A stretch of DNA of 24,669 nucleotides from NCBI GenBank assembly GCA_030830725.1, contig JAURMN010000044.1, positions 1-24,669 of the forward strand, read 5' to 3'. The position numbers were made by a program, and so were the translations under genes. The number at the start of each line of letters is the position of its first letter. Position 1 is the stretch's first letter. The DNA comes from Balneolales bacterium. Its GTDB lineage: Bacteria > Bacteroidota > Rhodothermia > Balneolales > Balneolaceae. Below the pieces are notes generated by a model, which was given only the letters and a program-made list of their open reading frames with translations, was not told the DNA's origin and did no database searches. Of this stretch, positions 1-6,834 are shown piece by piece.

Positions 1-321
1 ACCGCCGCCGCTACCACCACGGTAACCGCCGCCGCCGCCATTTCCGCCACGGAATCCACCGCCGCCTCTTGGGCGATCTTCTCTTGGCTTGGCTTCGTTA
101 ACAGTAAGAGGTCTGCCACCGAGTTCAGATCCATTAACCTGCTCAATGGCTGCTTCGGCTTCACTGGCCTCGCTCATTTCAACAAATCCAAAACCGCGGG
201 ATTTGCCTGTGAATTTATCACGGATAACCATGGCTGAATCTACGGTTCCGTAGTTTGCAAACAACTCTTGTAGTTCACTGTCAGTTGTTGCATGGGGAAG
301 ATTTCCAACGTATAACTTCAT
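1..321 (-). CDS. RRM-domain RNA-binding protein with glycine-rich tail (3' end cut by window edge)
   Basis: Reading the minus strand from an ATG at 321 gives an open frame of 107 codons that runs off the window, so the C-terminus is missing. Residues 1 to about 75 form one RNA recognition motif: RNP2 is LYVGNL (residues 3-8) and RNP1 is RGFGFVEM (about 43-50). From about residue 85 the chain becomes a low-complexity RGG, GYR and poly-Gly tail, typical of small bacterial glycine-rich RNA-binding proteins found in Bacteroidota and cyanobacteria. Such proteins bind single-stranded RNA in the cytosol and are often cold- or stress-responsive (family knowledge). It lies downstream of mutL on the same strand but is separated by 337 bases, so it probably has its own promoter. 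The start is well supported because RNP2 begins at residue 3. The RNA targets are unknown. Confidence 0.93.
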   Translation of the reverse strand, partial: MKLYVGNLPHATTDSELQELFANYGTVDSAMVIRDKFTGKSRGFGFVEMSEASEAEAAIEQVNGSELGGRPLTVNEAKPREDRPRGGGGFRGGNGGGGGYRGGSGGG

Positions 322-658
322 AATTCTAACTGTATTTTACTTTACACCCCACCACGGATCACATACACACAATTCTCCCATGAAGCCATGAGATTCTTTT
401 TTAAAAGGAACTGAGTAATCGTTGATAGCGTAACAGGATTCTATTAATCGCTTTCTCTCTGAATGTTCTTAGCTGCGAAATCCTGTCCGTGCGTCGAAAT
501 CTTCAATGAGTCAGCCTGTCGACCCTTTGACCATTTAATCGGAAGTGCTGAAACAGGGGGATTAACCTTGTTTCATACCGACGATAAAATGCAAAGTTAG
601 ATGAATATACAGGCTTTTTTTGGAAAAACATCATAATCCAGTGTTTGCGTCAGAAAAA
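322..658 (-). other. Long intergenic leader upstream of the RRM gene
   Basis: This stretch separates the end of mutL from the RRM gene and has no convincing ORF. If the TAACTTTG element at 592-599 is the promoter, the RRM mRNA would carry a 5' leader of about 265 nt. Near its start a hairpin can form (GAAACA/TGTTTC arms, 550-555 and 569-574), and a four-codon upstream ORF (Met-Lys-Gln-Gly-stop) lies in the same segment. The long leader could hold post-transcriptional control, as in cold-shock genes, but no known riboswitch or RNA thermometer is recognised here. Confidence 0.4.
592..599 (-). promoter_or_regulatory. Candidate Bacteroidota -7 box for the RRM gene
   Basis: The minus strand reads TAACTTTG, a full match to the TAnnTTTG element of Bacteroidota primary sigma-factor promoters. 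No clear TTG -33 element is visible at the expected distance, so this is only a candidate. It would start transcription roughly 265 nt before the RRM start codon. Confidence 0.35.
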
Positions 659-2536
659 TTATCTCCTTGAAAACGCCGACGCCAGCTCTTCTATTGACCA
701 ATTGATCAACGTTGGTCTTCCCATGGGATCCAAATAAGGATCTTCACAGGCGAAAAGCTGATCCATCAGACTCTCCATTTCCGATTGGTTAAGCACTCTT
801 CTTCGTGGAATAGCACTTCTCGACGCAAAAGCGAGTGCTACTTTATGACGCTGATCCAACTTGATGAGCTTATCCAATTCACGGTACTGCTGCAAAATTT
901 CTTCCACAATTTTCTTTTCATCCCCCAGATCAATATCGGATGGCACACCGGATATTACAGCCGTATTCCCACTTAAAAGTTGAATATTGAATCCCATTCG
1001 ATGTAAATCGGTATGTATTTCTTTCAGTAAAATGAAATCCGAAGCCGACAATTCAACTGTCTGTGAAAAAAGAAGTTGTTGTGTTCCGGGTAAAGTTTCC
1101 GTCGCAGCCTGTAAGGCTTTCTCATATAAAATTCGCTTGTGGGCAGCATGCTGATCCACTATACACAATCCAGATCGGGTTTGAGAAAGGATGTAACTCC
1201 CATGCAATTGCCAAAATTCCAATGTTCTTCCAACGGAAGCCGGGCGTTTATCCGACAAGGGCTCTGTATGAAAACGGGTCTGTCCGGATGGGGACTGATA
1301 AAGAGCATCAGCGTTTTTGATAAAATAGGGATCTCCGGAGTTTTCAAAACGTTGATAAGGTGCAGATTGAAATCCTGAACCTTTATTGAATCTTTCCTGG
1401 TTGAACGGTGGCTCAAATCCCTTTTCAAAAGCGGTTCGGATCTGGTTTTCTTCACGGATCTGATTCCAATATGATTCCATGTTTTCCCGGTCTGATTCCA
1501 AAGGCAGAACCGGAACGTTCAACCAGTGATGTAACGCTTTTTTTACCACCGATCCCACCAATTGGACCGCACTTCTTTCATCCGAGAATTTTACCTCAAG
1601 TTTCGCAGGATGCACATTTACGTCTACTTCAGAAGGTTTGATATGTACAAATAAAGCAAAGAATGGAAACTCATTGCTTCCAAGCCATGGCTCATAGACA
1701 CTTAGAATTCGATGCATAAGCACACGATGCTGCACCGCACGCTGATTTACAAATAAGAATTGCTCACCCCGATTCTTCCGAGAGTGTTTGGGATCTCCTA
1801 TAAATCCAGTAATGGAAAGATATTCTGTAGACTCCTCAACAGGAATCATACTCGCCTTGTAAGAAGATCCAAATATCAACGGGATGCGCTCTGCCAAGGA
1901 TTGGGCGGGTAAATTGTATATGGATTCGCCATCTGATAACAGCTCCAATGAAATATCTGGATTGGCTAAAGCGACTTGCTGAACTGTGCGAATACTATAT
2001 CGCAGCTCCGTTAGATCAGTTCGCAAGAATTGGCGTCGTACAGGAACATTAAAAAATAAATTACGGACAGAAACCTGGGTCCCTGGCTCGACGGCAGCAG
2101 GCTCAAATGCCACACGTTCTCCACCGTTCACCTCTATGCGAAATCCCTCCGCGGTCTCTTCGTGACGTCGCGCACGTACTTCTATTTTAGAAACAGAGGC
2201 CATTGACGCCATGGCTTCTCCCCGAAACCCCATGGTTTGAATTCGAAAAAGATCCTCAAACGCATAGAGCTTGGATGTAGCATGTGGTTCCAAGCACAAC
2301 TCCAAGTCCTGGGGACTCATTCCACACCCATTGTCGGTTACCTGGATGAGAGTTTTGCCTGCCGATTCCAACACAATGCGGATTCGGGATGCTCCTGCAT
2401 CGACAGCATTATCCAGCAGTTCACGCACAACAGATGCCGGTCGCTGGATGACCTCACCCGCTGCGATTTTATTGAATAATTCCGGAGGCATTTTCCGGAT
2501 CACGGAATCCGGAGTACCGGTTAACTGATGATCCAT
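659..2536 (-). CDS. mutL: DNA mismatch repair protein MutL with degenerate endonuclease site
   Basis: 625 residues. The N-terminal GHKL ATPase is intact: KIAAGEVIQRPASVVREL near residues 23-40 with catalytic-type E39 and N43, DNGCGM (68-73), HATSKL (85-90) and GFRGEA (103-108). A low-complexity linker follows (about 350-440), then the C-terminal dimerisation domain. MutL couples mismatch recognition by MutS to strand incision. The usual endonuclease motif DQHA-x2-E-x4-E appears as DQHAAHKRILYE (461-472), with Lys467 at the first Glu, and the usual CPHGRP motif appears as DPMGRP (603-608), losing the Cys and His metal ligands. The nicking activity may therefore be lost or altered. The start is supported by the VIRKMP segment aligning with the family N-terminus. 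The gene overlaps the upstream small ORF by 16 nt, which suggests translational coupling. Confidence 0.95.
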   Translation of the reverse strand: MDHQLTGTPDSVIRKMPPELFNKIAAGEVIQRPASVVRELLDNAVDAGASRIRIVLESAGKTLIQVTDNGCGMSPQDLELCLEPHATSKLYAFEDLFRIQTMGFRGEAMASMASVSKIEVRARRHEETAEGFRIEVNGGERVAFEPAAVEPGTQVSVRNLFFNVPVRRQFLRTDLTELRYSIRTVQQVALANPDISLELLSDGESIYNLPAQSLAERIPLIFGSSYKASMIPVEESTEYLSITGFIGDPKHSRKNRGEQFLFVNQRAVQHRVLMHRILSVYEPWLGSNEFPFFALFVHIKPSEVDVNVHPAKLEVKFSDERSAVQLVGSVVKKALHHWLNVPVLPLESDRENMESYWNQIREENQIRTAFEKGFEPPFNQERFNKGSGFQSAPYQRFENSGDPYFIKNADALYQSPSGQTRFHTEPLSDKRPASVGRTLEFWQLHGSYILSQTRSGLCIVDQHAAHKRILYEKALQAATETLPGTQQLLFSQTVELSASDFILLKEIHTDLHRMGFNIQLLSGNTAVISGVPSDIDLGDEKKIVEEILQQYRELDKLIKLDQRHKVALAFASRSAIPRRRVLNQSEMESLMDQLFACEDPYLDPMGRPTLINWSIEELASAFSRR

Positions 2537-2718
2537 AAAATCAGCATCAGTAGAATCGCCATGGAAAGCACGCGCAAGCCCTGATTTGGGCGTCGGCGAT
2601 GATAGGTTTCAATCTTGATTCGCTGTTTACGGCGCTCATCCTCTGCAGGATCATAATATCGCAGTGGCAGATCAAATTTTCGGGGCCGTGGTTGCCGGCC
2701 AAACATCGGTTTTAACAT
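2521..2718 (-). CDS. Small tail-anchored membrane protein upstream of mutL
   Basis: 65 residues. The N-terminal half is very basic and contains the run PRKFDLPLRYYDPAEDERR (about residues 12-30). The C-terminus is one hydrophobic helix (about 49-64, VLSMAILLMLILWIIS) ending at the stop, so a tail-anchored inner-membrane protein is the simplest reading. Short proteins with a similar (R/K)(F)-x-(P)RYYD pattern are, from memory, common near mutL in Bacteroidota and are sometimes mislabelled as a riboflavin synthase subunit; no enzyme signature is visible here. Its last 16 nt overlap the start of mutL in another frame, which supports real translation and coupling. Its function is unknown. The ATG at 2716-2718 is the only good start. 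Confidence 0.72.
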   Translation of the reverse strand: MLKPMFGRQPRPRKFDLPLRYYDPAEDERRKQRIKIETYHRRRPNQGLRVLSMAILLMLILWIIS

Positions 2719-2813
2719 AGCAGATCTCGACGGTTTGCAACCCTTTTAAACATGGATTTAATATACCGCTTTCTGATTGGATTTATTATTTTAACGTCGA
2801 TTAAGACGATAGA

Positions 2814-2828
2814 TGTACATAGTGTACA
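2814..2828. promoter_or_regulatory. Candidate operator, paired TGTACA half-sites
   Basis: TGTACATAGTGTACA is two identical self-complementary hexamers separated by three bases, so it is both a direct and an inverted repeat. It lies between the divergent icd and small-ORF/mutL genes, 72 nt before the icd start. The geometry fits a dimeric transcription factor site. The regulator is not identifiable from the sequence. Confidence 0.35.
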
Positions 2829-2900
2829 ATCTTCCAAGCAAAAATTCGTCTTAAAAATCTAACCCTACATCGATCAATCCTGTTAAACCGCTTTTACTCC

Positions 2901-4241
2901 ATGAATTTTCAAAAGATCAAACACCCCTCCTCCGGTTCCATAATCCAAAAAGCCAAAGACGGTTCATTACATGTCGGTGATGACCCTATCATTCCCTTTA
3001 TTGAGGGAGATGGGATTGGGGTGGATATCACACCTGCAATGAAACATGTCATTGATTCAGCAGTAGATAAAGCCTATTCAGGTAAAAAACGGATCGAGTG
3101 GTTAGAAGTGTATGCAGGTGAAAAATCTCTAGAGGTGTACGGAAAAGATGAATGGTTACCTGAAGATACCTTGGAAGCCATTCGCACATACAAAGTCGGC
3201 ATTAAAGGTCCCTTAACAACTCCTGTAGGAGGCGGTATTCGTTCGATCAATGTGGCAATTCGACAAAAATTAGATCTATATGCCTGCGTTCGTCCAGTTC
3301 GCTATTATGATGGCACACCGAGCCCGGTACGCCAACCGGAACTCACCGATATGATCATTTTTAGAGAGAATACAGAGGATATCTATGCCGGTATCGAGTT
3401 TAAAGGGGCAAGTGCTGACGCGGCTACCTTTTTGAAGGCTTTTGGCTCGGATTTCCCTAAAGAAACAGCGAAAATCCGCTTTGGCTCTCAGGAAAGTGTG
3501 ACCGAATGGCAACAAGAGCTTGAGTCAATTGGTATGCCGAAACGCACACTCGGTGTCGATGTTGGGATCGGGATCAAGCCGGTGAGTTATCTGGGAACCG
3601 AGCGATTGGTTCATAGTGCAATCAGCTATGCGATTGAGCAAAAAAGAGCGAATGTGACCTTAGTTCATAAAGGTAACATCATGAAGTTTACAGAGGGATC
3701 TTTCCGCGATTGGGGATATCAGGTTGCACGAGATTTCTTTGGCGCGGTTCCTCTCGATGGCGGTCCTTGGCATGTGATACCTGAAGGAAAACCAGGCGCC
3801 GGTATTGTGATTAAAGATGTGATTGCTGACGCGTTTCTTCAGCAGATTCTTACTCGCCCTGCAGAATATGATGTCATCGCCACGATGAACCTTAATGGCG
3901 ATTACATTTCCGACGCTCTGGCTGCCTGCGTGGGTGGAATTGGGATCGCACCTGGCGCGAATATCAATTACGTGAATGGTTTTGCCGTGTTTGAAGCAAC
4001 CCACGGAACGGCTCCTAAATATGCCGGCCAGGACAAAGTGAATCCGGGTTCACTCATTCTATCCGCTGTAATGATGCTTCGCTATTTGGGGTGGAATGAG
4101 GCTGCTGATCTGGTAGAAAAAGGTTTGGAGAAAGCGATCAGCATCAAGCGTGTCACCTACGATTTCGAGCGCTTAATGGAAGGCGCCACTCTGCTCAAGT
4201 GTTCTGAATTTGGAGAAGAGATCGTAAAAGGAATGAATTAA
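2901..4241 (+). CDS. icd: NADP-dependent isocitrate dehydrogenase (homodimeric type)
   Basis: 446 residues, somewhat longer than the E. coli enzyme (416). It oxidatively decarboxylates isocitrate to 2-oxoglutarate in the TCA cycle, using NADP and a divalent metal in the cytosol. Visible signatures are GPLTTPVGGGIRSINVAIRQ (the substrate loop that in E. coli contains the AceK-phosphorylated Ser113), RPVRYYDGTPSPV, IIFRENTEDIYAGIE, LVHKGNIMKFTEG and NLNGDYISDALAA. HGTAPKYAGQDKVNPGS carries the Lys-Tyr pair associated with NADP rather than NAD preference. No aceK is present in the window. The gene is transcribed away from the small ORF/mutL, and its stop codon shares a TTAA tetranucleotide with the converging lipoprotein gene. 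No clear Shine-Dalgarno sequence precedes the ATG. Confidence 0.97.
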   Translation: MNFQKIKHPSSGSIIQKAKDGSLHVGDDPIIPFIEGDGIGVDITPAMKHVIDSAVDKAYSGKKRIEWLEVYAGEKSLEVYGKDEWLPEDTLEAIRTYKVGIKGPLTTPVGGGIRSINVAIRQKLDLYACVRPVRYYDGTPSPVRQPELTDMIIFRENTEDIYAGIEFKGASADAATFLKAFGSDFPKETAKIRFGSQESVTEWQQELESIGMPKRTLGVDVGIGIKPVSYLGTERLVHSAISYAIEQKRANVTLVHKGNIMKFTEGSFRDWGYQVARDFFGAVPLDGGPWHVIPEGKPGAGIVIKDVIADAFLQQILTRPAEYDVIATMNLNGDYISDALAACVGGIGIAPGANINYVNGFAVFEATHGTAPKYAGQDKVNPGSLILSAVMMLRYLGWNEAADLVEKGLEKAISIKRVTYDFERLMEGATLLKCSEFGEEIVKGMN

Positions 4242-4753
4242 GGCGTTTCTTGGAGGGTTTGGATCCATTCTGAATGTTGAAAAACCCTCCATAACCCCTC
4301 ATTTTCCCTTAGCACCGTAATCCAATAGGTTGGATTGACTTCCGCTTCACCTCTGGCTACCCAAAACCCGTTTTGCTCGGTTACGCATCCAATTGTGATT
4401 GTCATGTCCTTTTCATCGATCGCAAAAGGTAGTTTGCGCAGTTCTAGAATAAAGGCTCTTTCTGAGATCTCTGGATAACGTTCCCTCAAAGACTCCCTTT
4501 CTGATTCCATCGCCTGATCGAGATTAGTACGCAATTTAGAGATGGCTTGCCTTTGCAAGGCCTCGATCGCCTTCACCGAATCTACTTCCACTACCTGCAC
4601 TTTTACGCGAAAAAGAGAGAGATTTGTGTCTTCAGACGTAGATTCGGTTACCATCGGAGTGGTCGTCGAACAAGCACTTACACTCCAAAACAACAAAAGA
4701 ATCGCAACAGTGGATTTTGCAGAAGTGATAGAAAGATGGGTAAATGAAGTCAT
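4238..4753 (-). CDS. Small predicted lipoprotein, unknown function
   Basis: 171 residues. A hydrophobic signal segment (about 14-26) ends in the lipobox VSAC with Cys28 as the lipidation site, followed by a Ser/Thr-rich spacer. The mature part has a charged, helical central region (about 55-100) and an apparent beta-rich C-terminal part containing CVTEQNGFWVARGEAEVNPTYW-like strands, but no family is recognised. It is the last gene after recO and htrA, 24 nt downstream of the protease, so it is probably co-transcribed and could be an envelope stress or protease-associated lipoprotein; that is context only. Its stop overlaps the end of icd. Confidence 0.7.
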   Translation of the reverse strand: MTSFTHLSITSAKSTVAILLLFWSVSACSTTTPMVTESTSEDTNLSLFRVKVQVVEVDSVKAIEALQRQAISKLRTNLDQAMESERESLRERYPEISERAFILELRKLPFAIDEKDMTITIGCVTEQNGFWVARGEAEVNPTYWITVLRENEGLWRVFQHSEWIQTLQETP

Positions 4754-4777
4754 GATTTAAACACGGTTGATCAAAGA

Positions 4778-6073
4778 TTAATCGATGGAATCTTGTCGTG
4801 AAGAGTCCGACTCTTCTGGTGAATCGGGTTTTGAGACATCAGGAACATCAGGTTGATCAGGTTCTAAGATGGCCGACCCTGACCTTGAAAACCAAGAACG
4901 GGAACGAGACAGTGAATTGGGTTGTCCAAGATCCACTTCCTGATCAAATTCTCGGCCTTCTCTCCAAAGACGCAATCGCACTCGTTCACCCGGTCTGTGA
5001 AGCGCAATACGTTCCTGGAGTTGATTACTCTCTTCGACGGTCTGCCCATTCACCTGAAGGATAATATCATCCAGTTTTAATCCGGCTTTAACCGCAGCCC
5101 CCTCTGCAATAAGACCCACTATTCGAACTCCGTTAATCGCCGTTAGCCCAAGTTCCTCAGCCATTTGTTGACTCATCGAAACGATGCTAACCCCCAAGGT
5201 TCCACGACGGGTTTCTCCAAATTCCATCAAATCCCGACCTACTTTCAACGCCAGATTGCTGGGAACCGCAAATCCATATCCCTGATAATTCCCACTCTGA
5301 GTTGCGATCGCCGTATTGATTCCGATAAGTTCTCCGCTAGTATTGACCAGTGCACCTCCACTATTTCCGCGATTTATGGCAGCATCTGTCTGAATAAAGC
5401 TTTCGATTCGCAGAGCATCGTCAATGATTTCCACTTGTCGGCTTAACGCACTCACAATCCCTGCCGTGACCGTAGAACGCAATCGAAATGGATTCCCCAC
5501 CGCCAATACCCAGTCTCCAACCTGAACACGGTCCGAATTTCCAATAACCGCGGGCTGCAAATTTTGAGCTTCTATTTTTAAAAGAGCCAAATCCGTACTT
5601 GGGTCCCTGCCGGCAATGGCAGCTGGCAGAGATCGTTTATCCATAAGGGTGATGGAAATACTACCCGGATCTACCTGATCAATAACATGATTGTTCGTTA
5701 AAATGTAGCCATCTGTTGAAATGATGACTCCCGAGCCCATTGTGGTGACATGAGGATGCATAAACCCTCCCCAATCGCCATCTTCATCTCGTTGTGAATA
5801 TCTCATCGGCAGCTCCAACTCTGCTTCGATAAATACGACCGATGGTTTAATACGTTCAGCAACTTGCTGAAAAAGAAATCGGTCACTCAGTGTTTCTAAT
5901 TTCTCTTGACTAAAAAAAGGATCCTGACTGGTCACCAGCTCTGTAATTTGAATAGCCTGAGGCGGTGCAACACGGTTCATTTGACTGTCCCATTGTGCCC
6001 AAAGTAACCCCGCTAATACACCGATAATTAGTATTAGGGATCCAAAAAGGAATACTTGCCCTTTGTTGCTCAT
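4778..6073 (-). CDS. Membrane-anchored HtrA/DegS-like serine protease with one PDZ domain
   Basis: 431 residues. An N-terminal helix (about 8-26) without an obvious cleavage site anchors the protein to the inner membrane with the protease in the periplasm. The trypsin-like domain shows the catalytic triad: His129 in TNNHVID, Asp161 in STDLALLKI and Ser238 in INRGNSGGAL. One PDZ domain follows (about 289-385, beginning RGTLGVSI). This single-PDZ, anchored layout resembles DegS or the HtrA/DegQ-type proteins of Bacteroidota and suggests envelope protein quality control or regulated proteolysis. The C-terminal 35 residues or so form an Asp/Pro/Ser-rich tail of low complexity. It starts 3 nt after the recO stop and is followed closely by a lipoprotein gene, so the three probably form one transcript. 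Confidence 0.93.
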   Translation of the reverse strand: MSNKGQVFLFGSLILIIGVLAGLLWAQWDSQMNRVAPPQAIQITELVTSQDPFFSQEKLETLSDRFLFQQVAERIKPSVVFIEAELELPMRYSQRDEDGDWGGFMHPHVTTMGSGVIISTDGYILTNNHVIDQVDPGSISITLMDKRSLPAAIAGRDPSTDLALLKIEAQNLQPAVIGNSDRVQVGDWVLAVGNPFRLRSTVTAGIVSALSRQVEIIDDALRIESFIQTDAAINRGNSGGALVNTSGELIGINTAIATQSGNYQGYGFAVPSNLALKVGRDLMEFGETRRGTLGVSIVSMSQQMAEELGLTAINGVRIVGLIAEGAAVKAGLKLDDIILQVNGQTVEESNQLQERIALHRPGERVRLRLWREGREFDQEVDLGQPNSLSRSRSWFSRSGSAILEPDQPDVPDVSKPDSPEESDSSRQDSID

Positions 6074-6076
6074 GAT

Positions 6077-6751
6077 TTACAGGAGATATTGCTCAAAAAT
6101 ACGCTCTGATTTTCGAGGTTTTAAGCCATCAAAATGATATCCAAGATACTGATCTAAATAATGAATCAGAGATTTAAGTTCCAATCCAGATAATGGAAAG
6201 GATAAAGCCTGCTGGCCTTTCCCTTGAATCAAAAGAGACAAAAAGTGACGATGATTCTCGGATAATCTGTGTCGAAATTCATTATCCTCTCCTTCGAGTT
6301 GAAAATCGACTCCAAGAGCTGAAGCCAGCCTAAATTGAAGAATGGGAAACCCATTGAGCTGTAGAAGCTGACTTTCGTTCAACCATATCAGGAAACGTCT
6401 GGCCGTATGATAGATCGATTCATTTCGCTCACGGTCATGGACCAGTTGCGAGGTCAATTCCATGGCAGCCGACATCATTGCCATCTTTTCTAGAGAATCT
6501 CGAAGTGAAAAGAGTTTTTCGGCATAGGAGGCTTCTTTTACATTCTGTAACTCTCTATTGGGTTTGAGGTAGCAGATTAGTTGAAGGACATTGCCCACTT
6601 CAAAAAGCCCTGCAAATTTACTTTTGGACTTTCGGGCACCCCGTACCATGACCGTTAATTTCCCCTCATCCGGTGTGAGAACCGTCGCAATAATACTCGA
6701 ATCTCCATATTCGAGTCTCCGTAAAACCAGGCATTCCGTTGTAATTAGCAT
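6077..6751 (-). CDS. recO: DNA repair protein RecO
   Basis: 224 residues from the ATG at 6749-6751. An alternative ATG at 6827-6829 would add 26 residues, but the family N-terminus (here MLITTECLVLRRLEYGDSS) matches the internal start, and that choice leaves 83 nt for divergent promoters to trkA. RecO works with RecF and RecR to load RecA on SSB-coated single-stranded DNA (family knowledge). Visible parts are the N-terminal OB-fold with LTPDEGKLTVMVRGARKSK near residues 26-44, and the helical C-terminal domain. No Cys4 zinc site is seen, as in many RecO proteins. The protease gene begins 3 nt after its stop, so recO heads a recO-htrA-lipoprotein unit. Confidence 0.9.
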   Translation of the reverse strand: MLITTECLVLRRLEYGDSSIIATVLTPDEGKLTVMVRGARKSKSKFAGLFEVGNVLQLICYLKPNRELQNVKEASYAEKLFSLRDSLEKMAMMSAAMELTSQLVHDRERNESIYHTARRFLIWLNESQLLQLNGFPILQFRLASALGVDFQLEGEDNEFRHRLSENHRHFLSLLIQGKGQQALSFPLSGLELKSLIHYLDQYLGYHFDGLKPRKSERIFEQYLL

Positions 6752-6778
6752 ACCGAAAGGTAAAGAATAAGAAATCAA

Positions 6779-6809
6779 TTGTTGGTCACCGGAAACCTTC
6801 TTAATTTTA
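6779..6809 (+). promoter_or_regulatory. Candidate trkA promoter
   Basis: In the 83-nt gap between recO and trkA, TTG at 6779-6781 lies 20 nt before TAATTTTA at 6802-6809. This is close to the Bacteroidota -33 TTG / -7 TAnnTTTG pattern, but the last base of the -7 box does not match. Transcription would start about 20 nt before the trkA TTG codon. Support is weak. Confidence 0.25.
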
Positions 6810-6834
6810 TTTCTTTTAAGAAAACCCATTCTTC

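Noticed and set aside
1..60. Short GC-rich repeat resembling a tandem repeat or CRISPR-like array
   Set aside because: It is the glycine-rich coding tail (GGC, GGT, CGT codons) of the RRM protein read on the minus strand.
611..630. The T-run near the end of mutL as an intrinsic terminator
   Set aside because: No stable GC stem precedes it on the minus strand.
4864..5064. Open frames antisense to the protease gene
   Set aside because: Shadows of the real HtrA gene; they show no motif, start signal or codon pattern of their own.
6752..6829. RecO extended to the ATG at 6829
   Set aside because: The 26 extra residues have no match to the RecO N-terminus and would leave 5 nt for the divergent trkA gene.
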